From Bacteroidota bacterium (lineage in GTDB: Bacteria > Bacteroidota > Bacteroidia > 2-12-FULL-35-15), in assembly GCA_029237775.1 (NCBI GenBank), contig JAQZBR010000002.1, positions 310,001 to 374,000 on the forward strand: 64,000 nt of DNA, in the 5' to 3' direction. A program made the position numbers and the translations under genes. Position 1 is the stretch's first letter. Each line of letters begins with the position of its first letter. Shown here piece after piece: positions 53,500 to 62,264 of the stretch. The notes under the pieces were generated by a model, which was given only the letters and a program-made list of their open reading frames with translations, searched no databases and was not told where the DNA came from.

Positions 53500-54213
53500 C
53501 TAGCCGGAAAAGCGCATTAACTCCTGCCCTACTTTCAACCCAGATCTCTCAATTGAACTCTTATCCACATTGTATCGCACCTTGTCATCGTCCAGCAGGA
53601 AGGAGATGTGTGTTCCAGTAACAGACTCATCCGTGACAAGAAGGGTTTTATTGTTTTTCACCGTGCTTTTTATTGAACTGAAATTATAGTTTTGCGATGA
53701 AGTGACATACACAAGATTGTACCGGTTCCCTTTTTTATATTTTTCCACAATGATCTTCTTTCCGGAAACTTTCTTTTCAAGCATAAATGCCCGAAGCTGT
53801 TTAACAGCAGCATCATCACCGGCTACACCTATCACGAACTCAATACCATTGTATTCGATCGGCCACTCAATGTATTTGGTAAAGTTGTAAATGAATAATG
53901 ACTTCTTTTCGTATTCCTGAGTTTTGGTAAGTGTACTTTTGCGCGCATAACCGGAACTTTTACCTTTCTCTTTTTTCAGGCTCGTTTCGTTCAGCCTGAT
54001 CCTGAGCGAATCGATAATAGAATCCTTTTCTGCGATGACCAATTGAAGCGAATCGTTTCGGGCACTCAATTTCGCCTGTTGTGAACCTGAAAGAGAATCT
54101 CTTATAGATGCGATCTTCTGGAATTCCGAATATTTCTTTTTTGTTACGCAAGAAGCTAAACCCAGCAAAAAGGCGGAAAGAATTAAGATATGTTTGAGTG
54201 AACTGGTTTTCAT
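53500..54213 (-). CDS. YfiR/HmsC-like lipoprotein (DUF4154)
   Basis: 237 aa with a lipoprotein signal (ILSAFLLGLASC). Residues 20-75 form a coiled coil (SDSLQLVIAEKDSIIDSLRIRLNE type). The DUF4154 domain begins with SLFIYNFTKYIEWPIEYNGIEFVIGVAGDDAAVKQL and ends with a SFLLDDDKVRYNVDKSSIERSGLKVGQELMRFSG. In Pseudomonas YfiR is a periplasmic regulator of a diguanylate cyclase. No partner is adjacent, so its target is unknown. Confidence 0.85.
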   Translation of the reverse strand: MKTSSLKHILILSAFLLGLASCVTKKKYSEFQKIASIRDSLSGSQQAKLSARNDSLQLVIAEKDSIIDSLRIRLNETSLKKEKGKSSGYARKSTLTKTQEYEKKSLFIYNFTKYIEWPIEYNGIEFVIGVAGDDAAVKQLRAFMLEKKVSGKKIIVEKYKKGNRYNLVYVTSSQNYNFSSIKSTVKNNKTLLVTDESVTGTHISFLLDDDKVRYNVDKSSIERSGLKVGQELMRFSG

Positions 54214-54248
54214 AATCGGGCGCTAAAATAAGATAAAAGACAATTCTT

Positions 54249-54710
54249 TTAACTTACTTTTTTAATTCTGTAGGATATTCCGTTAAAATTGAATGGCGAT
54301 GAAACCTCTTTATGGTTTAAAAGCGCAGCACCTATTGGTGACGCAGGCGACACAGCAAAATATGGCTCATTTCCAATCAGGAGCTTTCCTGCACTTATCG
54401 ACAAAAAATAGTTCCCTTTGTCCGTCATGACCACTGAGCCAGAGGTAATAGCTGAGGAAATTTTACCCCTTTCGATCATCTGTAATGCCTTCAGAAGTTT
54501 TTCTGCTTCCTGAAGCTGAACAGAAAGCTTTTCCTGCTCTAATTGTGCCATCGCCCTTCCGGTTTCATGCTTATCCCCTGCACTGCTCTTGCTATCATCG
54601 TTTGCAGATTCCCTTGCATCTCCTATCGCATGTTTAAGTGTTTCGAGTCTGCTGCTTGCATACTCCCAACATAAATCATAGAGCTTTTCCTTCAATTCCT
54701 TATCACCCAT
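54249..54710 (-). CDS. GreA/GreB-like protein
   Basis: 153 aa from ATG 54710, preferred over the longer 54779 frame because that part overlaps the upstream gene. The N-terminal helices (KHAIGDARESANDDSKSSAGDKHETGRAMAQLEQEKLSVQLQEAEKLLK) form a coiled coil like the GreA finger. The C-terminal SPASPIGAALLNHKEVSSPFNFNGISYRI matches the GreA/B beta-domain pattern. Some databases label homologues '3-oxoacyl-ACP synthase', which I regard as an error. It overlaps the barrel gene upstream by eight bases. Confidence 0.7.
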   Translation of the reverse strand: MGDKELKEKLYDLCWEYASSRLETLKHAIGDARESANDDSKSSAGDKHETGRAMAQLEQEKLSVQLQEAEKLLKALQMIERGKISSAITSGSVVMTDKGNYFLSISAGKLLIGNEPYFAVSPASPIGAALLNHKEVSSPFNFNGISYRIKKVS

Positions 54711-55449
54711 TATTATCCACCCTTTTATTTTTAATTCCCTTTTTCTTCTTCCACAAGCTATAATAGAACCCGAAACCAAAGCTGTAAAACTGAGTCGAAC
54801 CTGTGATACTTTTTGGGAATTGTGTCCAGTCGTTCAATGCAAGCTCATAAGGATCGAAAGTCTTGTCGAACACACTGTAGCTGAGTGTAGCGCCAATGCC
54901 GAAATTAGATTCGATCAGAAAAAAGAGATTTATCTCCGGCTCAAAGTAGTTACATGTATATTTGGTTGGCAAGATCCTGCTCTTGTCTTTCGCCACGAGT
55001 CCCGTGTACCTGCCAGTACTTTGTCCGGCAGTGACAGCTGCGGAAAAGATCACTTTATTCTTTTCACCAACATACACATCGCCACCAAGCTTTACGCCTA
55101 TATTATTGATGGTCAGGCTGGCGTTGTAATCGTTGATCTTGTTTTCTGTTATTTTGAGTAGGCCATTCTTGTATGTACCTCCAACAAAAATTCCCTTATA
55201 GACGTAAAGGTTTAAGCCTCCGCTTGCCTCGTAAATACCGACAAATGACTTCTTAAAAGAAGTGTTTTTTGTAGGATGAGGCACAGTAACTGAAACCCGT
55301 GGACTTAAAACATAATATCGTTTAGGTGCTGGCGGAGTTTCCACTTCAGGAGTTTCCTGCACTGCCACCTGGTCATCCTCCTGCGCCACGAGAGATGTTG
55401 CAGAGAAAAACATTAAACTAAACAAGCAGTATTTCCAGGTTGCTCTCAA
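54703..55449 (-). CDS. Outer-membrane beta-barrel candidate, 248 aa
   Basis: Signal peptide (CLFSLMFFSATSLVAQ) with a short proline-rich acidic linker (EVETPPAPKR). The rest shows alternating hydrophobic strands with aromatic ends (YKGIFVGGTYKNG, INNIGVKLGGDVYVG, EPEINLFFLIESNFGIGATLSYSVF), fitting an eight- to ten-strand outer-membrane barrel. The last strand ends in YSFGFGFYYSLW plus a basic tail, so an additional C-terminal aromatic residue for BAM recognition is not terminal. Function unknown. Confidence 0.7.
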   Translation of the reverse strand: MRATWKYCLFSLMFFSATSLVAQEDDQVAVQETPEVETPPAPKRYYVLSPRVSVTVPHPTKNTSFKKSFVGIYEASGGLNLYVYKGIFVGGTYKNGLLKITENKINDYNASLTINNIGVKLGGDVYVGEKNKVIFSAAVTAGQSTGRYTGLVAKDKSRILPTKYTCNYFEPEINLFFLIESNFGIGATLSYSVFDKTFDPYELALNDWTQFPKSITGSTQFYSFGFGFYYSLWKKKKGIKNKRVDNNG

Positions 55450-55574
55450 TGAGATGTTATTAGAATTACAAAAATAAGATGTTTCCCGAACATCCTAATT
55501 TTTAAAGGCTCAAGATACCTTTTTAAATAAGATGGCAGATAAACTGATTTTCTTTCATTTTGAAAGAATTTTAT

Positions 55575-55582
55575 TATCTTTG
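55575..55582 (+). promoter_or_regulatory. TATCTTTG (-7 box) for tRNA-Arg
   Basis: TATCTTTGCA lies 23 bases before the tRNA. The same ten bases precede rnpB. Confidence 0.7.
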
Positions 55583-55605
55583 CATCGCTTTTCAATAAGC
55601 AAGCT

Positions 55606-55679
55606 GGTTTTGTAGCTCAACTGGATAGAGCATCTCACTACGGATGAGAAGGTTTGGGGTTCGAATCCCTACAAGACCA
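55606..55679 (+). tRNA. tRNA-Arg, anticodon ACG
   Basis: The 74-base sequence folds into a cloverleaf. Acceptor stem GGTTTTG/CAAGACC (one G-T pair), D arm with GCTCAACTGGATAGAGC, anticodon stem CTCAC/GATGAG around CTACGGA with anticodon ACG (read as inosine by TadA), and T-arm GGGGTTCGAATCCCT are seen. The discriminator is A at 55679 and no CCA is encoded. A terminator follows within 15 bases. Confidence 0.97.
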
Positions 55680-55691
55680 CTTAATTTTTCA

Positions 55692-55723
55692 CCCTGTAAG
55701 GTACCTCTTACAGGTTTTTTTTT
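55692..55723 (+). terminator. Terminator of tRNA-Arg
   Basis: CCTGTAAG (55693-55700) and CTTACAGG (55707-55714) form a perfect 8-bp stem around GTACCT, followed by nine T residues. Confidence 0.94.
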
Positions 55724-55824
55724 GCGCTTTATTGATTTAACTTATGGTGTAACAATTTTCACCCCAATGTTACTCAGCTTTACATTGGCGCAAAAATGAA
55801 AGAGTAATTAATAAAGATGATATT

Positions 55825-56381
55825 ATGAATAAAACGAACGAACTTGCAAGATTAAACGCCCTTAAAAGGTATGAAGTGTTAGATACCCCTCCTGATGGGA
55901 GCTATGACAGAATTGTTTCAATCGCTTCGAAAATATTCAATATGCCTATTGCACTCATTACCTTGGTTGATGAGAACAGGATTTGGTTCAAAGCGAAGCA
56001 CGGACTGGCGGATGTGAACGAAATACCACGCGAACCCGGACTTTGCGCATCCGCGATACTCTCTGATGAAGTCTATCTGGTTGAAAATGCGAAAGAAGAC
56101 CCAAGAACTCTTGCTAACCTCTTGTCTGTTCCGATTTCGGCCTGCAATTTTACGCAGCGGCTCCTCTAACCACAAAAGACGGACACAATATCGGAAACCT
56201 TTGCATAATTGACAGAAAGCCAAGATTTCTAAGCAAAGAACAGATGCAGTTACTACAGGAACTTTCCCAAGTGGTGGTCGATGAATTTGAGTTAAGAATT
56301 GCAGCTCTGATTCAAAATAGAAATCAAAACGACAGAATATCAGAGCTTGAGATTCAGCTCAGCGAAAAAAGAGCCGGTTAA
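55825..56381 (+). pseudogene. GAF-domain protein gene broken by a one-base deletion
   Basis: Frame one gives MNKTNELARLNALKRYEVLDTPPDGSYDRIV... ENAKEDPRTLAN, the start of a stand-alone GAF protein, and then stops at 56169. A second frame, beginning at 56119-56121, gives PLVCSDFGLQFYAAAPLTTKDGHNIGNLCIIDRKPR, which continues the GAF fold to a stop at 56381. Restoring one C in AACC at 56116-56119 joins the frames to 185 aa, a normal length. The gene is either inactive by frameshift or wrongly sequenced in this assembly. Normal codon use throughout suggests a recent event. GAF proteins of this kind sense small molecules or redox state. Confidence 0.85.
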
Positions 56382-56479
56382 GATTTTAATTAGCACTTAA
56401 TTCTTTAGCGGTTCGAAGCAGAATATTCCGGCCTGATGAATCAATTTGTTGTCAAACTATTCCATTCCCGGAATTATAA

Positions 56480-56487
56480 TACATTTG
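56480..56487 (+). promoter_or_regulatory. TACATTTG (-7 box) for the SPFH gene
   Basis: TACATTTGCA lies 22 bases before the ATG at 56510 and fits TAnnTTTG. An imperfect inverted pair (ATTCCC/GGGAAT-like) lies just upstream. Confidence 0.55.
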
Positions 56488-56509
56488 CATAGAACCAAAT
56501 CTCACTTTC

Positions 56510-57454
56510 ATGCTTCCAGTATCTACCATTATCTTAATAGTGTTTGCACTATTACTTTTGTTTCTATCATTCGTCACCGTGCAGCAGGGCACTATTGCTG
56601 TGATCACCGTTTTCGGGAAATACCGCAGGATCATGCAGCCGGGACTAAACATGAAGATCCCTTTCATTGAACGGGTTTACAGAAGGGTTTCAATTCAAAA
56701 CCGCTCCGTGGAATTGGAATTTCAGGCAATCACCATCGATCAGGCGAACGTATATTTCAAAGCGATGCTTTTGTACGCGGTTGTGAATACAAATGAAGAG
56801 AGTATCAAGAACGTTGCATTTAAATTCATTGATGACAGAAGCTTGATGCAGGCCCTGGTTCGTACCATTGAAGGTTCTATTCGTGGTTTCGTGGCAACAA
56901 AAAGACAAGCAGAAGTTTTATCCCAAAGAAGAGAGATCGTTACAGATGTAAAAGAGCAGATCGATCAAACCCTTGAGACATGGGGTTATCACCTTCTTGA
57001 TCTTCAATTGAACGATATCACTTTTGATGAGGCGATCATTAAATCAATGGCGCAGGTTGTTGCATCCAACAACTTAAAAGCTGCTGCAGAAAACGAAGGA
57101 CAAGCGTTACTGATCACCAAAACCAAAGCTGCTGAAGCGGAAGGAAATGCAATCAAGATCGCGGCTGAAGCTGAGCGTCTGGCAGCACAATTACGCGGTC
57201 AAGGGGTTGCTTTATTCCGTGAAGAGGTGGCTAAAGGTATGACTCAGGCAGCTAAAGAAATGGAGCAGGCAAACCTTGATACTTCTGTGATCTTGTTCTC
57301 GATGTGGACTGAGGCAATTAAAAATTTCGCAGAATACGGAAAAGGAAATGTGATATTCCTTGATGGTTCAAGTGACGGAATGCAGCGCACGATGAATGAA
57401 ATGATGGCGATGAATAAATTGATGGATCCGAAAAGGATTGACAATAAGAAATAG
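56510..57454 (+). CDS. SPFH-domain protein (slipin/stomatin-like)
   Basis: 314 aa. One N-terminal membrane helix (IILIVFALLLLFLSFVTV) is followed by an SPFH/band 7 domain (GTIAVITVFGKYRRIMQPGLNMKIPFIERVYRRVSIQNRSVEL), and a helical region rich in alanine and glutamate (AENEGQALLITKTKAAEAEGNAIKIAAEAERLAAQLRGQG) that builds oligomers. The final part has methionine-rich DGMQRTMNEMMAMNKLM. Such proteins organise membrane microdomains and often bind proteases. No NfeD gene is nearby. Confidence 0.93.
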   Translation: MLPVSTIILIVFALLLLFLSFVTVQQGTIAVITVFGKYRRIMQPGLNMKIPFIERVYRRVSIQNRSVELEFQAITIDQANVYFKAMLLYAVVNTNEESIKNVAFKFIDDRSLMQALVRTIEGSIRGFVATKRQAEVLSQRREIVTDVKEQIDQTLETWGYHLLDLQLNDITFDEAIIKSMAQVVASNNLKAAAENEGQALLITKTKAAEAEGNAIKIAAEAERLAAQLRGQGVALFREEVAKGMTQAAKEMEQANLDTSVILFSMWTEAIKNFAEYGKGNVIFLDGSSDGMQRTMNEMMAMNKLMDPKRIDNKK

Positions 57455-57530
57455 TTTTTTATCATCGAGGGAGCGAGGATTTAAGACTAGGCAGTTGGCG
57501 GTCGGCAAAGGATGAGGGTTCTTTTGGAAC

Positions 57531-57580
57531 GTCATTGCGAGGAGGAACGACCGAAGCAATAGACAATAGACAATAGACAA
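57531..57580 (+). repeat. GTCATTGCGAGG repeat followed by 3 x AATAGAC tandem
   Basis: GTCATTGCGAGGAGGAACGA followed by CCGAAGCAAT (57531-57560) resembles a dispersed extragenic repeat seen in many bacteria. It passes into three copies of AATAGAC (57558-57578), a 7-bp tandem. Earlier words GCAGTTGGCGGTCGGCA at 57491 also look repetitive. Confidence 0.65.
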
Positions 57581-57620
57581 AAAAAAGAGCAATCTTCCGC
57601 CTGGAAAAATTGCTCTTTTT
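57581..57620. terminator. Bidirectional terminator
   Basis: AAAAAAGAGCAAT and ATTGCTCTTTTTT pair around a short inner stem TCC/GGA, giving T-runs on both strands. It serves the SPFH gene and the convergent T9SS gene, whose stop codon begins at its end. Confidence 0.88.
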
Positions 57621-59680
57621 TATTGCTTGATAATTCGTTGGGATGAAATACCTGTTTTTAAAATGTAAATTCCTGAGGAAAGATTTGTGAGATCAAGGGT
57701 AAACCGATCATCATTTTTTACACCTGATAAAAGCACTTTTCCACTAAGATCATAAACACTCACTTCTCCCCTGGCCTCTCCGATAATGTTAAAAAGGCCG
57801 CATGACGGGTTTGGATATACTTTTAAATCAGTATCGATGGATTTAACAATACCCGTACTAACATTCTGCAGAAAAAAGAAATCAATAATACTGCTCATTG
57901 CTGCGTTGCGTTGTGCAGGATTAAAAACCGTTTCAAAGGGAAATGTCCAATGTACAACCTTTCCTGAAGCGCTTCCGCCAGGAAATGTTCCTGCAAAATG
58001 TAAGCCCGAGCTTTCAGCTCCGTTGCAGTAAGTCATGTCAGCTATTGCTGCAGGATTTATTATAATCACATCCGGATAATCTACATTATACGTACCATGT
58101 GTTCCGTTGTCGAATTGTATCGAGTCCGGTGTGTAAAAATTATTTTGCATTACTGAACTGTAGCATGAGTTGGCTATACCCGAATTTGGTGCATCATATA
58201 GATAAGTAGCCATTAGATAATTATGATAGAAATCTTTATCACTAATGCTTCCCAGGTTATCAAGGTCCCATCCTATCTCTGAACCGCTGACAAATAAATT
58301 TCCACCCGACTGTAAATATTGTTTTATTAAAGTCTGCTCCGCGGTGCTGAATGTTTCGTTGGTTGAGCTCTCTTCACCAAGAATGTAGTCCACTGCATAA
58401 TAATCCGTCAAATTGATCAAGCCTGATGTCAGCGCTTCGTTGGTACAGGATGAAAAACCTTTTGCGTTATTCAATACCGCATTTCCATGCTGAATGATAA
58501 AATTAAAAGTATTACCTGTTGATGCACGGTCAAAACCATTCACAATTAAAACACTGTCGGATAAAGTGGATGTCACAGCTCCAAGCAATTCCGAAACTGC
58601 TGATGTAACATTATAGGACTGGTTGAAAGCTTCCAGTTTAACGAAATAGATCTGATCACTGTTAAGCCCTGTGATCTGCAGGTTGGTTTTAAGTAATGTC
58701 AGAGGAGAATTAAAAGTGGTTCCGTCAGTACTCAGATAAACTTTGTAGTGTGTCACATTCGGATCATTTGCAACAAATAGCTTTATTGATGTTGAGCTTA
58801 ATCTTGTTACTGCGAACGCGGTCGTCTTGCTTAAGGTCGTAACGGCTGTGTTATATGGATACTGTGGGTTTGCCATTGCGCCTTCATCACTCAGCAAAGG
58901 ATTCAGTGTTGAGGATTGCAAAATAGTTTTCACTGTTGTCGGGTTCCCATTATAAACAACAGCATTCTGGACCAAACGTATCCCGTGACTGTAATCCATG
59001 TAGGTGTCCGAATGAACGTTGCTTAAGGGCTGAATAGCCGTTCCGCTTGTGTAATGCCATCCATAGATCACAACACGGTTTGGTGTTGTGTAAATACTGT
59101 TGCTGACGACCACATCTTTTTTATCACCCGAAACTAAGTTGCCTAATGGATAAGTTGAGATCACCGAATTTCTTTGTCCCCTTACAGTAGTGTTATGCTG
59201 ATCAAAAACGGGGACTGTTGTCATTGTTCCACTTGCAGAAATAGTTGAAGGAGATAATTTAACTGTCGCGGCCGACCATATATCATTCACCATTTTGCGG
59301 GTTGGTAAGGTGCATAAAGTAAGGTCTGCAATGTCAGTTGCAAGCATCGGGCTCATCGGACAAAGAAAATAATTTGTATCACATCCGATAGCGAGATAAT
59401 CCGGAATGGCATAATACATAACGGATTGAGTAACGCCTGAGATAACTGCAGTGCTTGTAACAGGAACAAGATTCCGGTAAAAGTCGGGAACATTACCATT
59501 TGCAATTTCGGTGTAAATCATATTCTCTCTTGCTGTTAATGAAAGGCCTGATGAGCTGATCGTTGCAACGAACTGACTGCCGGTCAATGCTGATGAAGAA
59601 CGCGGTGGAAGATTAAGGGTTTGTGCTGATGCAGTAAGACTTATATAAATCAAGGACAGGAAGTGTGTTAATCTTTTCAT
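57620..59680 (-). CDS. Secreted FnIII/GATase-like protein with T9SS sorting domain
   Basis: 686 aa from ATG 59680 (MKRLTHFLSLIYISLTASA signal); the longer frame to 59707 overlaps the repeat element. Residues about 170-290 lie in a domain with SGDKKDVVVSNSIYTT and DYSHGIRLVQNAVVYNG, then a fibronectin type III fold (AVTRLSSTSIKLFVANDPNVTHYKVYLSTDG). A class I glutamine-amidotransferase-like segment (DSVLIVNGFDR... VDYILGEESSTNETFSTAEQTLIKQYLQSGGNLFVSGSEIGWDLD) follows. The end is a T9SS type A domain (VYPNPSCGLFNIIG... GISSQRIIKQ). Such proteins are often annotated as xanthan lyase relatives. Confidence 0.86.
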   Translation of the reverse strand: MKRLTHFLSLIYISLTASAQTLNLPPRSSSALTGSQFVATISSSGLSLTARENMIYTEIANGNVPDFYRNLVPVTSTAVISGVTQSVMYYAIPDYLAIGCDTNYFLCPMSPMLATDIADLTLCTLPTRKMVNDIWSAATVKLSPSTISASGTMTTVPVFDQHNTTVRGQRNSVISTYPLGNLVSGDKKDVVVSNSIYTTPNRVVIYGWHYTSGTAIQPLSNVHSDTYMDYSHGIRLVQNAVVYNGNPTTVKTILQSSTLNPLLSDEGAMANPQYPYNTAVTTLSKTTAFAVTRLSSTSIKLFVANDPNVTHYKVYLSTDGTTFNSPLTLLKTNLQITGLNSDQIYFVKLEAFNQSYNVTSAVSELLGAVTSTLSDSVLIVNGFDRASTGNTFNFIIQHGNAVLNNAKGFSSCTNEALTSGLINLTDYYAVDYILGEESSTNETFSTAEQTLIKQYLQSGGNLFVSGSEIGWDLDNLGSISDKDFYHNYLMATYLYDAPNSGIANSCYSSVMQNNFYTPDSIQFDNGTHGTYNVDYPDVIIINPAAIADMTYCNGAESSGLHFAGTFPGGSASGKVVHWTFPFETVFNPAQRNAAMSSIIDFFFLQNVSTGIVKSIDTDLKVYPNPSCGLFNIIGEARGEVSVYDLSGKVLLSGVKNDDRFTLDLTNLSSGIYILKTGISSQRIIKQ

Positions 59681-59705
59681 AGTCAAATATCGTGAAATAA
59701 TAGTC

Positions 59706-59818
59706 ATTTAACTTTTTGTCTTGATACAAAAGTTACAGAAAAATCAAGAACCAACGATCTCTCCAAACGGGCAACACGACATCGCGTTGGTTCAAGCCTT
59801 ACGCGCGTCTTCGTAGAA
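59706..59818 (+). repeat. Dispersed structured intergenic repeat, copy B
   Basis: This copy starts ATTTAACTTTTTGTCTTGAT and aligns with copy A (minus strand 240-115). It lacks the 18-base palindrome and has GAACCAAC/GTTGGTTC where A has GAATCAAC/GTTGATTC. It lies 26 bases upstream of the T9SS gene start, with its orientation opposite to the gene's transcription, whereas copy A follows the aroE transcript direction. Confidence 0.8.
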
Positions 59819-60164
59819 AGTTTAATTGCAAACATTAATCAATTTCACAGGAGTACCGGACCTCATGCTTAAGGAGCGGGAGCTCCGTGGTTGATTTATA
59901 ATCAAGCGCGAAGCGATAATCTGTAAAAATCCAATTACAATACTTAGAAAATCTGTGAATCTGTGGCAACATTTGTAAAACACTGAATCATAAAAAAATC
60001 TTTTGAAGATCTGCGTACGAGAATTAGTAACCTGAACATCATATAGCGATCCCGTGTCGTGGCACGGGATGACCGATAATTTCGTTAGCCTATAAACAAT
60101 GTACGGTAACAAAAAAACCACAGTCCTTTCGAACTGTGGTTTTGCATTAAGAATCTATTATTTA
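59819..60164. other. Intergenic region with further repeats, no gene
   Basis: Holds AATCTGTGAATCTGTGGCAAC (59950-59972), a word related to the 3.8-kb repeats, and an 8-bp palindrome ATCCCGTG-TCGTGG-CACGGGAT (60049-60070) of the same TCCCG...CGGGA type as the others. The helicase terminator lies at 60111-60143. I see no coding gene. Confidence 0.6.
60111..60143 (-). terminator. Terminator of the RGG-tailed helicase
   Basis: On the minus strand AAAACCACAGT and ACTGTGGTTTT form an 11-bp stem with an 8-base loop and end in a T-run of seven. Confidence 0.9.
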
Positions 60165-62111
60165 TTAGAACTGTTTACGAGGGCGTTTTTCTCTTGAAAA
60201 ATTACTCTTTCTTTCGCCACCTGCAGGTGATTCGCTTCTTGAAGATGAACTTCTTTCACGATCACTGAACGATGGTTTACGCTCGCTAAAGCTTCTTTCA
60301 GAACTTCTCTCTCTTCTTTCTCCACCTCTTTCAGAACGGTCTCCGCCAGAACTTCTTCTGTCGCCACCAAAGCTTCTGCGTTCTCCACCGCCATAACCTC
60401 CACGGTTACCGCCTCTATCGCCACCGAATGAGCGTCTTTCTCCTCCGCCTGATCCGCCACGGTTCCCACCGAAGCTTCTTTCACGTGAACGGCCTTCGCC
60501 TCCACCTGCTGCACCGCGGGATTCGATACGTACATTACGATCATTGTAACGTGCGTTCTTGAAAGTTCCCTGGATGATCTCAGCTGCTTCTGTTTTCACT
60601 TCAATGAAAGAGAAGCTTGACTTCACATCAATGTTCGTGATCATATTCATGTCAACACCTGAAACTTCTGCAATGTATTCCTTCATTGACGATGCATCAA
60701 GCTTATCCATCTCACCGATGTTGATGAACAACTTAGTGATTCCCGGAGTTGAGAACGACTGACGCTCTTCTCTTCCTGCTCCTGTTTTTGCATTCAGGTC
60801 AGGTGCATTCTTGTAATAATTAAGGAAACGGTTGAACTCAGTAGAAACAAAACGTTTGATGATATCTTCTTTTGAAAGATCTTTCAATTCATCGTAGATC
60901 TTCGGCATGTACTGCTCGATCGCAGATTCCTGAACCTCTACATTGTGGATCTTTTTAACAAGACTGAACAATTGTTTTTCACAAGCTTCAAATCCTGTAG
61001 GAAGAACTCCTGCAATGAATTTTTTCTTGATGATACGCTCTATGATACGGATCTTTCCAACTTCTTTCATGTTGATGATCGCAATAGAGATACCTAACTT
61101 ACCTGCGCGGGCAGTACGTCCCGAACGGTGTGTATAATTCTCGATCTCATCAGGAAGGTTGTAGTTAATAACGTGAGTTACGTTATCCACATCGATACCG
61201 CGCGCAGCCACATCCGTTGCAACAAGCATCTGTAAAGAACGAGAACGGTAACGCTTCATAACGTGATCACGCTGAGCCTGGGAAAGGTCGCCATGCAATG
61301 CATCAGCACCATAGCCATCCTTAATAAGTGAATCAGCGATCTCCTGTGTTTCCATACGTGTACGGCAGAATACGATAGCGAAGATATCCGGGTTTGAATC
61401 CGCGATACGTTTTAACGCAGCGTATTTGTCGCGTGCATGCACACAATAGTAGATATGTTCGATGTTATCATTACCGGAATTTTTGGTTCCTGCAGTGATC
61501 TCCACCGGGTTAGTCATATAATTCTTAGAGATACGAAGTACTTCATCCGGCATTGTTGCAGAGAATAACCAAGTATTTTTTTCTTCAGGAGTCTGGGATA
61601 AGATAGTATCAAGATCTTCCTTGAAACCCATGTTAAGCATCTCATCAGCCTCATCAAGGACAGCAAAACGAACGTTTGATAAATTAACACGTCTGCGGTC
61701 GATCATATCATTCAAGCGGCCCGGAGTTGCAACAACGATCTGTGCTCCTCTTTTGATCTCGCGTGACTGAGTGTCGATACTCGCTCCACCGTAGATAGCT
61801 ACAATGTTTGCGTCTTTAATATACTTTGTGTAACTCTGTAAGTCACGTGTGATCTGCATACACAATTCGCGTGTAGGACAAATGATCACTGCTTGTGTAT
61901 CACGTGAAGTGAAATCCACAAGGGAAGTTAATGGCAACCCGAAAGCTGCTGTTTTTCCGGTACCGGTTTGCGCAAGGGCAACTAAATCGGTATTACCGGT
62001 TAATAATGCAGGAATTGTTTTTTCCTGAATAGGTGTAGGAGCTTCAAACCCCAATTCTGTTACAGCTCTAACGATAGCATCGTTAAGCCCTAACGCTTCA
62101 AATTTGTTCAT
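60165..62111 (-). CDS. DEAD-box RNA helicase with DbpA-type RNA-binding domain and RGG-rich tail
   Basis: 648 aa. The helicase core has the Q-motif FEALGLNDAIVRAVTELGFEAPTPIQEKTIP, Walker A AQTGTGKTAAFGLPL, the DEAD box VLDEADEMLNMGFKEDL, and motif VI HRSGRTARAGKLG. A DbpA-like RNA-binding domain (KLFINIGEMDKLDASSMKEYIAEVSGVDMNMITNIDVKSSFSFIEV) follows near 455-525, and the last 110 residues are Gly-Arg-Ser rich (ERSFGGNRGGSGGGERRSFGGDRGG). The type resembles CsdA/DeaD and probably aids ribosome assembly or cold growth. A long leader with a palindrome precedes the gene. Confidence 0.93.
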   Translation of the reverse strand: MNKFEALGLNDAIVRAVTELGFEAPTPIQEKTIPALLTGNTDLVALAQTGTGKTAAFGLPLTSLVDFTSRDTQAVIICPTRELCMQITRDLQSYTKYIKDANIVAIYGGASIDTQSREIKRGAQIVVATPGRLNDMIDRRRVNLSNVRFAVLDEADEMLNMGFKEDLDTILSQTPEEKNTWLFSATMPDEVLRISKNYMTNPVEITAGTKNSGNDNIEHIYYCVHARDKYAALKRIADSNPDIFAIVFCRTRMETQEIADSLIKDGYGADALHGDLSQAQRDHVMKRYRSRSLQMLVATDVAARGIDVDNVTHVINYNLPDEIENYTHRSGRTARAGKLGISIAIINMKEVGKIRIIERIIKKKFIAGVLPTGFEACEKQLFSLVKKIHNVEVQESAIEQYMPKIYDELKDLSKEDIIKRFVSTEFNRFLNYYKNAPDLNAKTGAGREERQSFSTPGITKLFINIGEMDKLDASSMKEYIAEVSGVDMNMITNIDVKSSFSFIEVKTEAAEIIQGTFKNARYNDRNVRIESRGAAGGGEGRSRERSFGGNRGGSGGGERRSFGGDRGGNRGGYGGGERRSFGGDRRSSGGDRSERGGERRERSSERSFSERKPSFSDRERSSSSRSESPAGGERKSNFSREKRPRKQF

Positions 62112-62256
62112 TGAATGTTTATTAAGTTAAATAATCCGAAGAAATGCTTCGGCACAGTTGTCAACTTGTTTGGGCAATTTCGGTCCCGATAGCAATCGGG
62201 ATATTTTCAGTTGTAAATTCGTCTCAGCAAAAATCCTATTTTGACTAAAACCGTTG
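62112..62256 (-). promoter_or_regulatory. Long 5' leader of the RGG-tailed helicase
   Basis: From the -7 box at 62257-62264 to the start codon at 62111 lie about 145 bases. They hold TCCCGATAGCAATCGGGA (62184-62201), a one-mismatch palindrome. Leaders of cold-induced helicase genes often regulate translation by folding; that is an inference here. Confidence 0.5.
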
Positions 62257-62264
62257 CAAAGATA
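62257..62264 (-). promoter_or_regulatory. TATCTTTG (-7 box) of the RGG-tailed helicase
   Basis: Minus-strand TATCTTTGCAACGG matches the box seen upstream of rnpB, the tRNA and the short DEAD helicase. Confidence 0.65.

Noticed and set aside
54249-54710. 3-oxoacyl-ACP synthase
   Set aside because: The protein has no thiolase fold; its pattern is GreA/B-like.
56170-56381. Separate small gene after the GAF ORF
   Set aside because: The frame continues the GAF domain exactly and lacks its own start signal.
59822-60121. 99-aa ORF upstream of the helicase terminator
   Set aside because: It covers dispersed repeats and a terminator, with no start signal or known domain.
60158-60544. 128-aa ORF with repeated Val-Glu-Ala words
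   Set aside because: It is a frame-shifted reading of the Gly-Arg-rich helicase tail.
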